Of a stretch of 64,000 bases of DNA, positions 37,075 through 44,926 are shown in pieces. The translations under genes were made by a program, and so were the position numbers. Position 1 is the first letter of the stretch. Each line of letters opens with the position of its first letter. This DNA comes from Methylobacter psychrophilus (lineage in GTDB: Bacteria > Pseudomonadota > Gammaproteobacteria > Methylococcales > Methylomonadaceae), in the NCBI RefSeq assembly GCF_025583945.1, contig NZ_JAOEGU010000006.1, positions 84,970 through 148,969 on the forward strand, read 5' to 3'. The notes under the pieces were generated by a model. It did not search any database. It was given only the letters and a program-made list of their open reading frames with translations, and was not told where the DNA came from.

Positions 37075-38366
37075 TTGATCAGAATACAATGAAAAAAACG
37101 ATTATTTCTTTACTCACTTGGTGGTTATTATTAACTGTTTTTTTAGCGAACGCTGAAGTTCTCGGAAAAATAGTCGCCGTTGTTGAAGATGACGTTATTT
37201 TGGAGCAAGAACTCGACAAAGAAATATCGACTATCAGACAAAGAATACAAGGCAGTCAGACACAAATGCCACCAGAATCTATTTTACGTAAACAGGTACT
37301 GGAAAAAATGATCATTGACAGGCTTCAGAGGCAACTAGCAGAAAAAGCCGGTATTACCGTTACTGAGGAGATGCTCAACAATTCGGCAGCCGATATTGCC
37401 CAGCGCAATAGCATGACGCTCCAGCAATTTAGAGAAGAACTGGAACATCAAGGCATGACCTATAAAGGCTTTTTGGATAATATGCGCAATGAAATTATTA
37501 TCAACCAATTACGCAGTAGAGAAATAGGTGGCCGTATCAAAGTCACTGACAGGGAGGTTGATCACTATATGGAAACTCAAGGAAAAATTGGCGATGAGGC
37601 GATTCAGTATCATTTAGGCCATATACTGATTGCCGTTAAAGAAGCCGCCTCAGCAACGCAGATACAACAAGCCCAAAGTAAAGCGGATGATCTGGTCAGA
37701 CAACTGCGTGCAGGACAAGATTTCGCACAAACTGCCATGAGTGATTCAGAAGATGATAATGCCCTGAAAGGTGGCGATTTGGGTTGGCGTACCCTGAACG
37801 ATATACCTACCCTTTTTACCGATAAGGTCAGTAAAATGCGTGCCGGTGAAGTAGCTGATCCTGTTCGCAGCCCTAGCGGTTTTCATATTATTAAAATGCT
37901 TGAACTGAAAGGCACAGATAATCATACAATTACCAAAACCAAAGTTCGCCATATTTTAATAAAAACCAATGAACTAATTGATGATAATGAAGCTAAAAAG
38001 CGCTTGCTGGCTTTAAAATCCCGTATCGCAGACGGTGACGATTTTGCATCCCTGGCACGCGCTCATTCAGATGATAAAGGCTCGGCATTAAAGGGTGGCT
38101 CACTTGATTCGGTAAGTCCCGGTGATCTGGTTAAGCCGTTTGAGGAAGCAATGGGGAAACTGGACATCAATCAAATCAGTGAACCTGTCCAAACACAATT
38201 TGGCTGGCATTTAATTCAGGTTCTTGACCGGGAAAACAAAGACGATAGCATTGAGCATAAGAAAAACCTGGTCAGAGACGCTATTCGTAAACGGAAAATC
38301 GAAGAAGAAACCGAGCTTTGGATGCGCAGGCTTAGAGATGAAGCTTATGTGGAAATTGTGCAATAG
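37071..38366 (+). CDS. surA: Periplasmic peptidyl-prolyl isomerase/chaperone SurA
   Basis: A chaperone for outer-membrane proteins including LptD. The 431-residue protein has a signal peptide (from either Met1 or Met7; MKKTIISLL begins at 37089), a SurA N-terminal domain (VVEDDVILEQELDKEI) and two parvulin domains at about residues 175-280 and 287-390. The parvulin blocks HILI and GGDLGW/GGSLDS are clear in each. The 4-bp ATGA overlap with lptD indicates coupled synthesis of chaperone and client. Confidence 0.95.
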   Translation: MIDQNTMKKTIISLLTWWLLLTVFLANAEVLGKIVAVVEDDVILEQELDKEISTIRQRIQGSQTQMPPESILRKQVLEKMIIDRLQRQLAEKAGITVTEEMLNNSAADIAQRNSMTLQQFREELEHQGMTYKGFLDNMRNEIIINQLRSREIGGRIKVTDREVDHYMETQGKIGDEAIQYHLGHILIAVKEAASATQIQQAQSKADDLVRQLRAGQDFAQTAMSDSEDDNALKGGDLGWRTLNDIPTLFTDKVSKMRAGEVADPVRSPSGFHIIKMLELKGTDNHTITKTKVRHILIKTNELIDDNEAKKRLLALKSRIADGDDFASLARAHSDDKGSALKGGSLDSVSPGDLVKPFEEAMGKLDINQISEPVQTQFGWHLIQVLDRENKDDSIEHKKNLVRDAIRKRKIEEETELWMRRLRDEAYVEIVQ

Positions 38367-38491
38367 ACTTTATATTGAGCAACACTCGCAATTATTGACG
38401 GTACTATTAAGGTGATACCCAAGCTCGTCTACACCCTATCGAAATAGTTACAAAACGTTGTATTGCTGATGATTAAAATAGTAAACAATTT

Positions 38492-39085
38492 ATGATCGAC
38501 ACCTTAAGCAAAAATGAGTCGCTGAAAAATCGACTACAACAGATTATTAATAGCCAAAATCTTGACAGCCAGCGTGAATATATCCGTACGCTGGCCGTTG
38601 AACTGGAAGTCGATAGCCTAACTTGTGCTGCCGCACTGGTGCATTTAACACAAGCGATTGAAAATACTTCACCGCAAGCATTACCGGAAGATAAAAAAAC
38701 CGATCAGCAATTACCTATAATCAATATAGTATCGGGCATTAAAATGGTGCGTTATCGACTGGATGTAGGAAGCAAGCACCATATCAGCCTCGAACAACTT
38801 AAAAAAGTATTAATTGAAGAATCGGGTGTCGACAAAAACAACATCCATAATGTTAATATTCAAAGCCTGTATACACTGCTTGAACTGCCCGACGAAATGC
38901 CTCCCGATATATTTCAGCATTTAAAATTAGTTGAAATCAATCAACATAAACTGGATATAAGGCGTGTAAAAGCACGTAACAATAAAAAACGTGGAAATAA
39001 TCATATGCGCCGAGGCCGAAAACGTGATGTCAAAACAGACAATGAACCCTTGGATAAAATCAATAACAACAAGAACGCTGATTAA
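38492..39085 (+). CDS. Stand-alone DeaD/DbpA-type RNA-binding domain protein
   Basis: A 197-residue protein corresponding to the region that follows the helicase core in DeaD/CsdA-type DEAD-box helicases. Residues ~5-70 (LQQIINSQNLDSQREYIRTL, then SLTCAAALVHL) resemble the dimerisation helices. Residues ~85-160 resemble the DbpA-type RNA-binding domain (VRYRLDVGSKHHIS, MPPDIFQHLK, HKLDIRRVKA). A basic Lys/Arg tail ends the protein. No DEAD-box core is encoded here, and the 125-bp upstream gap is too short to hide one. It may be a free RNA-binding protein or a helicase remnant. It sits 18 bp upstream of the RimB-like gene. Confidence 0.7.
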   Translation: MIDTLSKNESLKNRLQQIINSQNLDSQREYIRTLAVELEVDSLTCAAALVHLTQAIENTSPQALPEDKKTDQQLPIINIVSGIKMVRYRLDVGSKHHISLEQLKKVLIEESGVDKNNIHNVNIQSLYTLLELPDEMPPDIFQHLKLVEINQHKLDIRRVKARNNKKRGNNHMRRGRKRDVKTDNEPLDKINNNKNAD

Positions 39086-39103
39086 TTATTGTAGAAATTT
39101 TCT

Positions 39104-39580
39104 ATGACGCATATATCATCACCACTACCACTGTTGGGTTGGCGAGAATGGGTACAGTTACCGGAACTTAATATCCCCCATATCAAGGCTAAAATAGATA
39201 CCGGAGCGAGGTCATCGGCTTTACATGCGTTTGCTATCGACCCCTATCGAAAAGGTGGACAGCGCTGGGTTATGTTTACCATTCATCCCCAACAAAAAAA
39301 TGTAGAAGTATCGATTGAATGCCACGCCCTGATTAAAGATCGACGTCTGGTGACAGATTCTGGTGGCCACAAACAACGCCGCTATGTCATAGAAACTCCG
39401 ATAATTCTGGGACAATCAGTGATTACCGCAGAAATGACGCTGACTAATCGGGACAGTATGCTATTTAGAATGCTGATAGGACGCACGACCATCAATAATC
39501 ATTTTATTATTGATCCCAATGCCTCTTACTTGCAGGGAAATCCTGACCATCTCGACAACCTGTCCGAAACGTCCACCTAA
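39104..39580 (+). CDS. RimB-like retropepsin-fold protein (COG4067, annotated as ATP-dependent zinc protease)
   Basis: A 158-residue protein with the family signature AKIDTGARSSALHA, whose Asp matches the catalytic aspartate of retropepsin-like folds. The downstream segments TDSGGHKQRRYVIETPI and FRMLIGRTTINNHFIIDP are also characteristic. Relatives often neighbour rimK and may process glutamate-tailed proteins. No rimK is present in this window. The gene follows the DeaD-like RNA-binding protein closely and is probably co-transcribed with it. Confidence 0.85.
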   Translation: MTHISSPLPLLGWREWVQLPELNIPHIKAKIDTGARSSALHAFAIDPYRKGGQRWVMFTIHPQQKNVEVSIECHALIKDRRLVTDSGGHKQRRYVIETPIILGQSVITAEMTLTNRDSMLFRMLIGRTTINNHFIIDPNASYLQGNPDHLDNLSETST

Positions 39581-39649
39581 TTGCTTAACATCAACTTCAT
39601 TTAAAAACTAACGCCAGGCATTATCCAATAATAATAAGAGTAAATTACC

Positions 39650-39976
39650 ATGAATCTTGACAACAAATTTACCGCCCTACAACTTGCCATCATCAATAAT
39701 GAAGCCGCTCTTTATACCTGCGCTTGCCCTGTTCATATCAGCTTGCAAATTACCAACTTGCGTAAATTATTCGACTATCAAAAAGCATGTATGGAGTTGC
39801 CACCCGAAAACGACATACAAACGCTGGTTCATCAACGCATTGCCGACGTCACCAAACAGGCCCATCAACTGATGGAGCAATGCCTGGAGGATATTTTGGA
39901 TTTGGAAGGCTGGGATAAGAAAAAACTTGAAATGCCTGCCGGTATCCGGACACGCATAAAAATTGATGCAACCTGA
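39650..39976 (+). CDS. Small conserved-type hypothetical protein
   Basis: A 108-residue soluble, largely helical protein with no recognised domain. The N-terminus contains two cysteines in YTCACP, a possible metal or disulfide site. The C-terminus (EGWDKKKLEMPAGIRTRIKIDAT) is charged. Codon usage looks like that of its neighbours, and the 70-bp gap to the RimB-like gene permits co-transcription. No function can be proposed. Confidence 0.65.
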   Translation: MNLDNKFTALQLAIINNEAALYTCACPVHISLQITNLRKLFDYQKACMELPPENDIQTLVHQRIADVTKQAHQLMEQCLEDILDLEGWDKKKLEMPAGIRTRIKIDAT

Positions 39977-40163
39977 TATCGCCTTAACGCAATTGATCTC
40001 ACCTACCACCGAACACTCTCTCTAATCGACCTACGCGACTTGCTTATTTTGTCCACGAAAAACACGAAAGACACGAAATAAAAGCAATACATAGAATGGA
40101 TTGATGAAGAAAGCCCATCATTCTTAGGCAAATTTATCCAACATACTAAAGACCAGTAGTCCA

Positions 40164-40210
40164 GTAGGTCGGGTTAGCGAATGTGTCGGGTTACGGCTAT
40201 CACCTAACCC
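40164..40210 (+). repeat. REP sequence, left of RAYT
   Basis: Begins GTAGGTCGGGTTAGCG, a common REP core. Bases 40178-40210 are an inverted copy of 40868-40900 with one mismatch in 33, so the transposase gene is bracketed by REPs in opposite orientation. GGGTTA/TAACCC arms allow a hairpin. Confidence 0.8.
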
Positions 40211-40273
40211 CCAGTTGAAATCGCCATTGAAACGGATGAACAAACGGCGATGGTTTACATTAACGATCAAGCT

Positions 40274-40299
40274 GGAATACAAACCTAGGTTTGTACTCC
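40274..40299. repeat. 26-bp palindrome before RAYT gene
   Basis: The arms GGAATACAAACC and GGTTTGTACTCC, with CCTAGG at the centre, are complementary with one mismatch. It ends 14 bp before the RAYT start, overlapping the ribosome-binding region, so it may control the transposase or be a second REP type. Confidence 0.6.
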
Positions 40300-40313
40300 A
40301 AGGGTTAATTCTT

Positions 40314-40844
40314 ATGTTAAAACGCGGCCTACATTCTCCTGCACATTTGTTTGTTGATAACGCCGCTTATTTTATAACCAGCGCAATTTACCAAAAACGG
40401 CTTTTATTAAAACCGGAACCAATAAAGCATCATTTGCTGGCTACGATTAAAGCTTGTTTTCATGAAAAAAACTGGCAGTTGGATTATTGGGTTATTTTAG
40501 ACAACCATTACCATTTATTAGCAACCAGTGATAAAGGCGATGATATGTCGAAAATTTTTCGTAAAATTCATGGATTATCAGCACAATTTATTGAAGCACA
40601 AGGGCGTTGTGATTTACCTGTTTGGTGGAATTACTGGGATTATTGTCCGCGTGATGAAAAAGATTATCTTGTTCGCTTGAATTATTTGCTTAATAACCCT
40701 GTTAAGCATGGATATGTCACTAATTTAGTTGATTATCCCTATTCAAGTTTTCACGAAACCCTGGAAAAACTGGGCAGGGATGCTTTGGCGCAACAGTTTA
40801 AGGATTATTCTGAATATAAAAATTTATATTTAAATGAAGATTAA
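40314..40844 (+). CDS. REP-associated tyrosine transposase (RAYT, IS200-like)
   Basis: A 176-residue Y1/HUH single-strand nuclease of the RAYT group, which mobilise or process REP hairpins. The HUH motif is in ILDNHYHLLAT. The conserved block RLNYLLNNPVKHGYV holds the presumed catalytic tyrosine, and the RAYT-typical DYPYSSFHE follows. The start is set by an AAGGG ribosome-binding site; the frame opens 33 codons earlier but those overlap the palindrome and look non-coding. It appears intact. It is flanked by inverted REP copies, as expected for a domesticated or active RAYT. Confidence 0.9.
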   Translation: MLKRGLHSPAHLFVDNAAYFITSAIYQKRLLLKPEPIKHHLLATIKACFHEKNWQLDYWVILDNHYHLLATSDKGDDMSKIFRKIHGLSAQFIEAQGRCDLPVWWNYWDYCPRDEKDYLVRLNYLLNNPVKHGYVTNLVDYPYSSFHETLEKLGRDALAQQFKDYSEYKNLYLNED

Positions 40845-40860
40845 ATGAGATATAAGTCAT

Positions 40861-40903
40861 GTCGGTCGGGTTAGGCGATAGCCGTAACCCGACACATTCG
40901 TTA
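40861..40903 (-). repeat. REP sequence, right of RAYT, overlapping a gene end
   Basis: GTCGGGTTA and TAACCCGAC arms form a strong hairpin with an inner GGC/GCC extension. Bases 40868-40900 match the left REP in inverted orientation. The last three bases of the repeat (TTA, 40901-40903) are the stop codon of the minus-strand gene that follows. Confidence 0.8.
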
Positions 40904-41533
40904 CGGGACTAATTTTTCTATCGTGTTGGAGAAATTGTATAAGCCGATTCTATTGGCTTCGGAGCTGGTGGCGGCTTTAAAGGCATATTTGCTTTCAGCT
41001 TTTAAGTTGGTCAACAAGCCTTTGGATTTTGAGAACAGCTTGCTGTTCCAATGTTCATTATCGGCAGGTGCCGGCAGCTCCGAATACAAAACAATATAAC
41101 CGGAAGCCCGATCAACAACGCCGATTTCTATGATGACCTCACCGGAATTATTGCCCAACAGGACATTAAATGACGGCGGAGCGTCCAAAATGCCGACCGG
41201 TTCGGGAATTTTTGAAATGATAAAACCGCTACTATCCAGTTTAATCAGGTCACCTTGAGCAATCAGGTTGACATAATTGCCCAGACTCCCCAGCAAGTCT
41301 TCCAGATTTAACCGATAGGCATTTTTGGTGGCGGTATCTTGCTTGGTACCATCAAGGCATTTTACCAGGGCGTAGGCATAGACGGTTATGGCCGTCTGAA
41401 TAGTCGCCAGATTTGGCTCTGGGTTTGGAAAGTAAGAGTTGTTGGTCATTTTGTTAACAATTAACTGCGCGGCACTGGGCAGATCATTATCTTTAAGTTT
41501 GGAAAAACTGATACGAGCTTTTTGCGTTTTCAT
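40901..41533 (-). CDS. Hypothetical protein ending at a REP
   Basis: A 210-residue protein with a basic N-terminus (MKTQKARISFSKLK), a helical first half (with ATIQTAITVYAYALVKCLDG) and a beta-rich second half resembling a fibronectin-type fold (NSGEVIIEIGVVDRASGYIVLYS). It has no signal peptide or membrane helix. No family is recognised; similar proteins in other genomes are often annotated only as fibronectin-type or hypothetical. The 3' end abuts the right REP, so the C-terminus may have been altered by repeat insertion. Confidence 0.6.
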   Translation of the reverse strand: MKTQKARISFSKLKDNDLPSAAQLIVNKMTNNSYFPNPEPNLATIQTAITVYAYALVKCLDGTKQDTATKNAYRLNLEDLLGSLGNYVNLIAQGDLIKLDSSGFIISKIPEPVGILDAPPSFNVLLGNNSGEVIIEIGVVDRASGYIVLYSELPAPADNEHWNSKLFSKSKGLLTNLKAESKYAFKAATSSEANRIGLYNFSNTIEKLVP

Positions 41534-41753
41534 AAATTCCCCTGGGTTATCTGAATAACCGGTTCTGGTAGCTTACAAATTGGTTTTTTATCTAACATAC
41601 TGAAGTCAGGCGCATTGCCTTTAGCGTGCATTACAGTTGATTATCTGGTGGAGCAAAGCAAATTATCAATAATGCTTGTACATGGGAAATAAAGCACTTA
41701 AAACCGGCTTAAAGCATTAATACTCAAGACTTTCTCTGCTCTGCAAGGGTATC

Positions 41754-42032
41754 TTACTTATCGGTAATACGGATTTTCTTGAGTGCTGTGGAATGACTAT
41801 AGACTGCTCTGCTGGTGTTCTTAATGATCTCAACGATTTTCTTATCTGCCTCAGAGTTTTTCTTGATGATCTCAACGGTTTTCTTATCTGCCTCAGAGTT
41901 TTTCTTGATGATCTCAACGGTTTTCTTATCTGCCCAAGAGTATTGCTTAATCATCCCGGAGCTTTTCTTATCTGTTCCAGAGCATTTCCGGTCGGAAATA
42001 TAACCAAAACAACTTGCCCAGCGCCATTTCAA
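41754..42032 (-). CDS. Small repeat protein candidate (14-residue repeats)
   Basis: A 92-codon frame starting with TTG. The centre consists of near-identical 14-residue units (ADKKTVEIIKKNSE) read from the 42-bp DNA repeat. Fourteen residues equal two heptads with V/I/I spacing, so a short coiled coil is plausible. There is no clear ribosome-binding site or relative, so it may be a fortuitous frame across a minisatellite. Confidence 0.3.
   Translation of the reverse strand: MKWRWASCFGYISDRKCSGTDKKSSGMIKQYSWADKKTVEIIKKNSEADKKTVEIIKKNSEADKKIVEIIKNTSRAVYSHSTALKKIRITDK
41818..41985. repeat. 42-bp tandem repeat, four copies
   Basis: Units start at 41818, 41860, 41902 and 41944. The first three are nearly identical (core ATGATCTCAACGGTTTTC); the fourth is diverged. 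The period is a multiple of three and keeps a minus-strand reading frame open. Confidence 0.85.
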
Positions 42033-42204
42033 TACTGCTCAAGCACATTGCAGTCATGTAGGGTCAACATCAAAATATCGAAGATTTACTCAATAATATC
42101 GGACATGAAAAGATATGCCCGCCTTACATAGCTTTTAACTTCCAGAATCAAGATATAAAATCGGCAAATGTTATCAGGGATTTATTTTAAAAATCTCCCC
42201 TACC

Positions 42205-42224
42205 CCCCTCTTTTCAAAGAGGGG
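42205..42224 (-). terminator. Candidate terminator hairpin after HpnN-like gene
   Basis: A perfect 9-bp stem (CCCCTCTTT with AAAGAGGGG) and a two-base loop lie 17 bp beyond the stop. A T run occurs only about 12 bases later on the minus strand, so it is not a textbook terminator. A degenerate relative of the sequence occurs near 61744-61780. Confidence 0.4.
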
Positions 42225-42241
42225 TACTGAGAAATTATCCT

Positions 42242-44902
42242 CTACGCGCTGATTTTCTCTTTTAAGACTAATTTGCTAAGGGCAGGAAGGACAATAAAGG
42301 TACAAATCATAATCCAGAAAATACCCATGGTAATTATCAAGCCCATGGTGGCAATACCCTGATGGGGTGAAAAAGCCAGGCCGACAAAACTGGAGGCCGT
42401 GGTTAATGCGCCATAAAACATGGCTCTGGCCGTACTGGATTGATAGATATTCTGCGCTTCAGACAGTGAATGATGCAGCTTTTCAACCATGTGGATGCCG
42501 TTATCAACACCGAGCCCCAGCAATAACGGCAAAGCGATAATGTTGGCATAATTAATCGGGGTATTGGTAAGCACGGTACTGGCCATGGTAAATAATCCCG
42601 CCAGAATTAATGGCGTCATAACCAACAAGGTATCGGTAACGTTACGTCGTATGGCATACAACAGCAGCGCAATGGTTATTAAGGCAATCGTAATTGCTTT
42701 TTTAAAGGCATCAACCACTTCTTTCATCGACTCCCAGTAAATAACCGGTAAATCCGTTGTTTCAGGGGCTACCAGTTGTACGTCGGTAATAAAATGCTCC
42801 AGATTATCCAGATTATTCAAATCTTTTTTAGGGAATATCTGGATACGGTATAAACCTTCCTTGCTTAACCATCGTTCTTTGATATCAGCAGGCAAAGCAT
42901 CCAGCGTAATCTCCCGCGCATTTAAACCGGTTAACAACTCATTCATCGCACCGGGCAAGGTACCCAGTAACGTTGTTTGTATTTTTTCGATAAACAGGCG
43001 TCGCCCCGGTTCCTGCCGGGTATCAAGCTCAAGCAATATATCCTGTAACTCTGCTTTGAAAGCTTGTAACGCCGCTATTTCATGGGCGTCAGTTTTGGCA
43101 GGCAAAATATTATCGATGGTTTTTAACAGCCGGTTAATGGCCGGAATTGGATTGTTATCCGGTTTTAGCGGCGGAAAACCTTGTGATTGCGACCCCAGCA
43201 TCAAGGCCATATCATCAATCATCGCCAGCTTTTCTTCCTGACCGGAAGGTACAAAATCAAACAGACTAACGGTTTTATCAACCGATCCTAATGCGCCAAG
43301 TTTTTGCTCTATAGCCTTCGCTTTTTGTTCATCAGTGGCCAAAACCGTCAAGGTCATCGGAGTCGTATCCGGATCTTTATTCAAATTTTGAAAAGCGATC
43401 ACTGATTCAGTATTTGGATCACGCAGATTAATGGGATTAAAATCAGTTTTAACCTTAAATACCAGTACTATCGATATGACAGCAATAAGACCGGTTACTA
43501 TGGCAATGGGCTTGGCGTAATGCAACGTAAAAGTCGCCAATTTTTCTGCCAATGTTGTCAAAAAAGGGTGAGTGGTTTGAGGCTCTGACTTCACTGACAC
43601 CGGAATAAATTTTAACAGCGCAGGCAATACCGTCAAGGTGATTAAAAGACAGATAAACAAACTGGTTCCAGCCAGCAAACCCAGTTCCGACACCCCTTTG
43701 TAATCAGTCGGCACAAAGGCATAAAGTCCGATGGAAGTCGTGCCGGCACATAATAATAAAGAGGGACCGGTGGATACTAACGTACTGCGAATCGCTTTCT
43801 CTTTTTGAACATGAAGCAGCAGATTATCCCTATAGCGCAAACAAAAGTGAATGGCATATTCAACCCCCAAACCAATATTGGATACGGCAAAAGCAACTGA
43901 AATCAAATTCAGTTCCTTTACCGAAAAGGCCGCAAAAGCGCCACAAAAAACCATCCCTAAAGCCAGGGTAAACAGCGTGGCAATGGTAAACAAAATGGAA
44001 CGGTAAGCAACCAGTAAAATAAATAAAACCAATATGACCGAGAAAATACAGGCATTAAAAGTACCGCTACTCATCCCTACTATTTCATCGTCTTCAAGAC
44101 CGACTTCTCCGGTTATCCAAACCTTAACGGCAGGTAATCCGGGTTGTTGGATTTCAGTAATGGCTTTGCGTATCGCGTTAATTGCATTTTCGGCCGGACG
44201 GATTTGCGTGTAATCAAGCCTGGGCGCAACATTAATAAAGCCTTTATCAGAGCCCTGCCCGCTTAATTTTTTCTCGGCAATCAAGGATTCCCAAGATAAC
44301 AGATTATTTTCACCATTCATGCTTTTATGCAAGGCCAGTGAAACCTTATCAATCAGCGGCGGCAAATCAAGGGGTAATTCCTGATTTTTATTGGCAGAAT
44401 TTAAGGCATCATCAAAAATTGAAAAAAAGCCGGTCAGATTTGGCTCTTGAGCAATTCGACCTATAAATGCCTGAGCTTGTGACAAATTAGTTGATAACGC
44501 CTGTAAATCGTCTACGTCGAGATAAAGCAAGCCGTTCTGATGAAAAAAACTATTTTCAGTGGGTATATATACGGATTCAAAATTGGCCTTATCAGCCCTT
44601 AACAAGCGTCCCAGTCTTATAGTCGCGGATTTGGTTAACTCAGGCGTATCCGATTCAACAACCAACAACGCCTTATGAACATCTTGTGAAAAGGCTTTTT
44701 CATACTTACGAAGATTTTGCTGAAATGGCGCATCAGGCGCAATCATGTCGGTATTATCGGTATTGATACTTAAATTACTGACGGTATATTGCCAGGCAAA
44801 AACAGTAAGCAAGCCAATAATTAGCAGTACAACCAAAGGGTGGCGAAGCGTCCAACTTCCCCAGTAAGAAAGTAAACTGCGACTGTATGTTTTAAGCGAC
44901 AT
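42242..44902 (-). CDS. hpnN: RND/MMPL-family transporter, HpnN-like (hopanoid export)
   Basis: An ~886-residue RND-superfamily protein with two repeats, each a large periplasmic loop plus about six helices. The first periplasmic domain shows the HpnN-like pattern LSINTDNTDMIAPDAPFQ, FFHQNGLLYLDVDDLQAL and LTGFFSIFDDAL. HpnN moves hopanoids to the outer membrane. ATG 44902 is chosen; the frame extends to a TTG at 44923. It follows apbE on the same strand. The superfamily call is firm; hopanoid specificity is inferred from resemblance, with no other hpn gene nearby. Confidence 0.75.
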   Translation of the reverse strand: MSLKTYSRSLLSYWGSWTLRHPLVVLLIIGLLTVFAWQYTVSNLSINTDNTDMIAPDAPFQQNLRKYEKAFSQDVHKALLVVESDTPELTKSATIRLGRLLRADKANFESVYIPTENSFFHQNGLLYLDVDDLQALSTNLSQAQAFIGRIAQEPNLTGFFSIFDDALNSANKNQELPLDLPPLIDKVSLALHKSMNGENNLLSWESLIAEKKLSGQGSDKGFINVAPRLDYTQIRPAENAINAIRKAITEIQQPGLPAVKVWITGEVGLEDDEIVGMSSGTFNACIFSVILVLFILLVAYRSILFTIATLFTLALGMVFCGAFAAFSVKELNLISVAFAVSNIGLGVEYAIHFCLRYRDNLLLHVQKEKAIRSTLVSTGPSLLLCAGTTSIGLYAFVPTDYKGVSELGLLAGTSLFICLLITLTVLPALLKFIPVSVKSEPQTTHPFLTTLAEKLATFTLHYAKPIAIVTGLIAVISIVLVFKVKTDFNPINLRDPNTESVIAFQNLNKDPDTTPMTLTVLATDEQKAKAIEQKLGALGSVDKTVSLFDFVPSGQEEKLAMIDDMALMLGSQSQGFPPLKPDNNPIPAINRLLKTIDNILPAKTDAHEIAALQAFKAELQDILLELDTRQEPGRRLFIEKIQTTLLGTLPGAMNELLTGLNAREITLDALPADIKERWLSKEGLYRIQIFPKKDLNNLDNLEHFITDVQLVAPETTDLPVIYWESMKEVVDAFKKAITIALITIALLLYAIRRNVTDTLLVMTPLILAGLFTMASTVLTNTPINYANIIALPLLLGLGVDNGIHMVEKLHHSLSEAQNIYQSSTARAMFYGALTTASSFVGLAFSPHQGIATMGLIITMGIFWIMICTFIVLPALSKLVLKEKISA

Positions 44903-44926
44903 TATTTTGATCCGGTTCTTCAAGTA

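Larger units (their letters stand above)
39977..40313. other. Repeat-rich spacer upstream of the RAYT gene
   Basis: It contains a run of CACGAAA-type short repeats (40051-40078), a 25-codon open stretch without a start that ends at 40159 and looks like a protein C-terminus, the left REP (40164-40210) and a 26-bp palindrome just before the transposase gene. It appears to be debris of repeated insertions. Confidence 0.5.
41534..42241. other. Spacer with tandem repeat and hairpin
   Basis: A 700-bp region holding the 42-bp tandem repeat (41818-41985), a small minus-strand frame across it, and a GC-rich hairpin (42205-42224) after the HpnN-like gene. The rest is AT-rich with nothing recognised. 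Confidence 0.5.

Noticed and set aside
41793..42131. 112-codon plus-strand frame across the tandem repeat
   Set aside because: Antisense of the repeat; its hydrophobic repeated sequence follows from the 42-bp period and no ribosome-binding site is seen.
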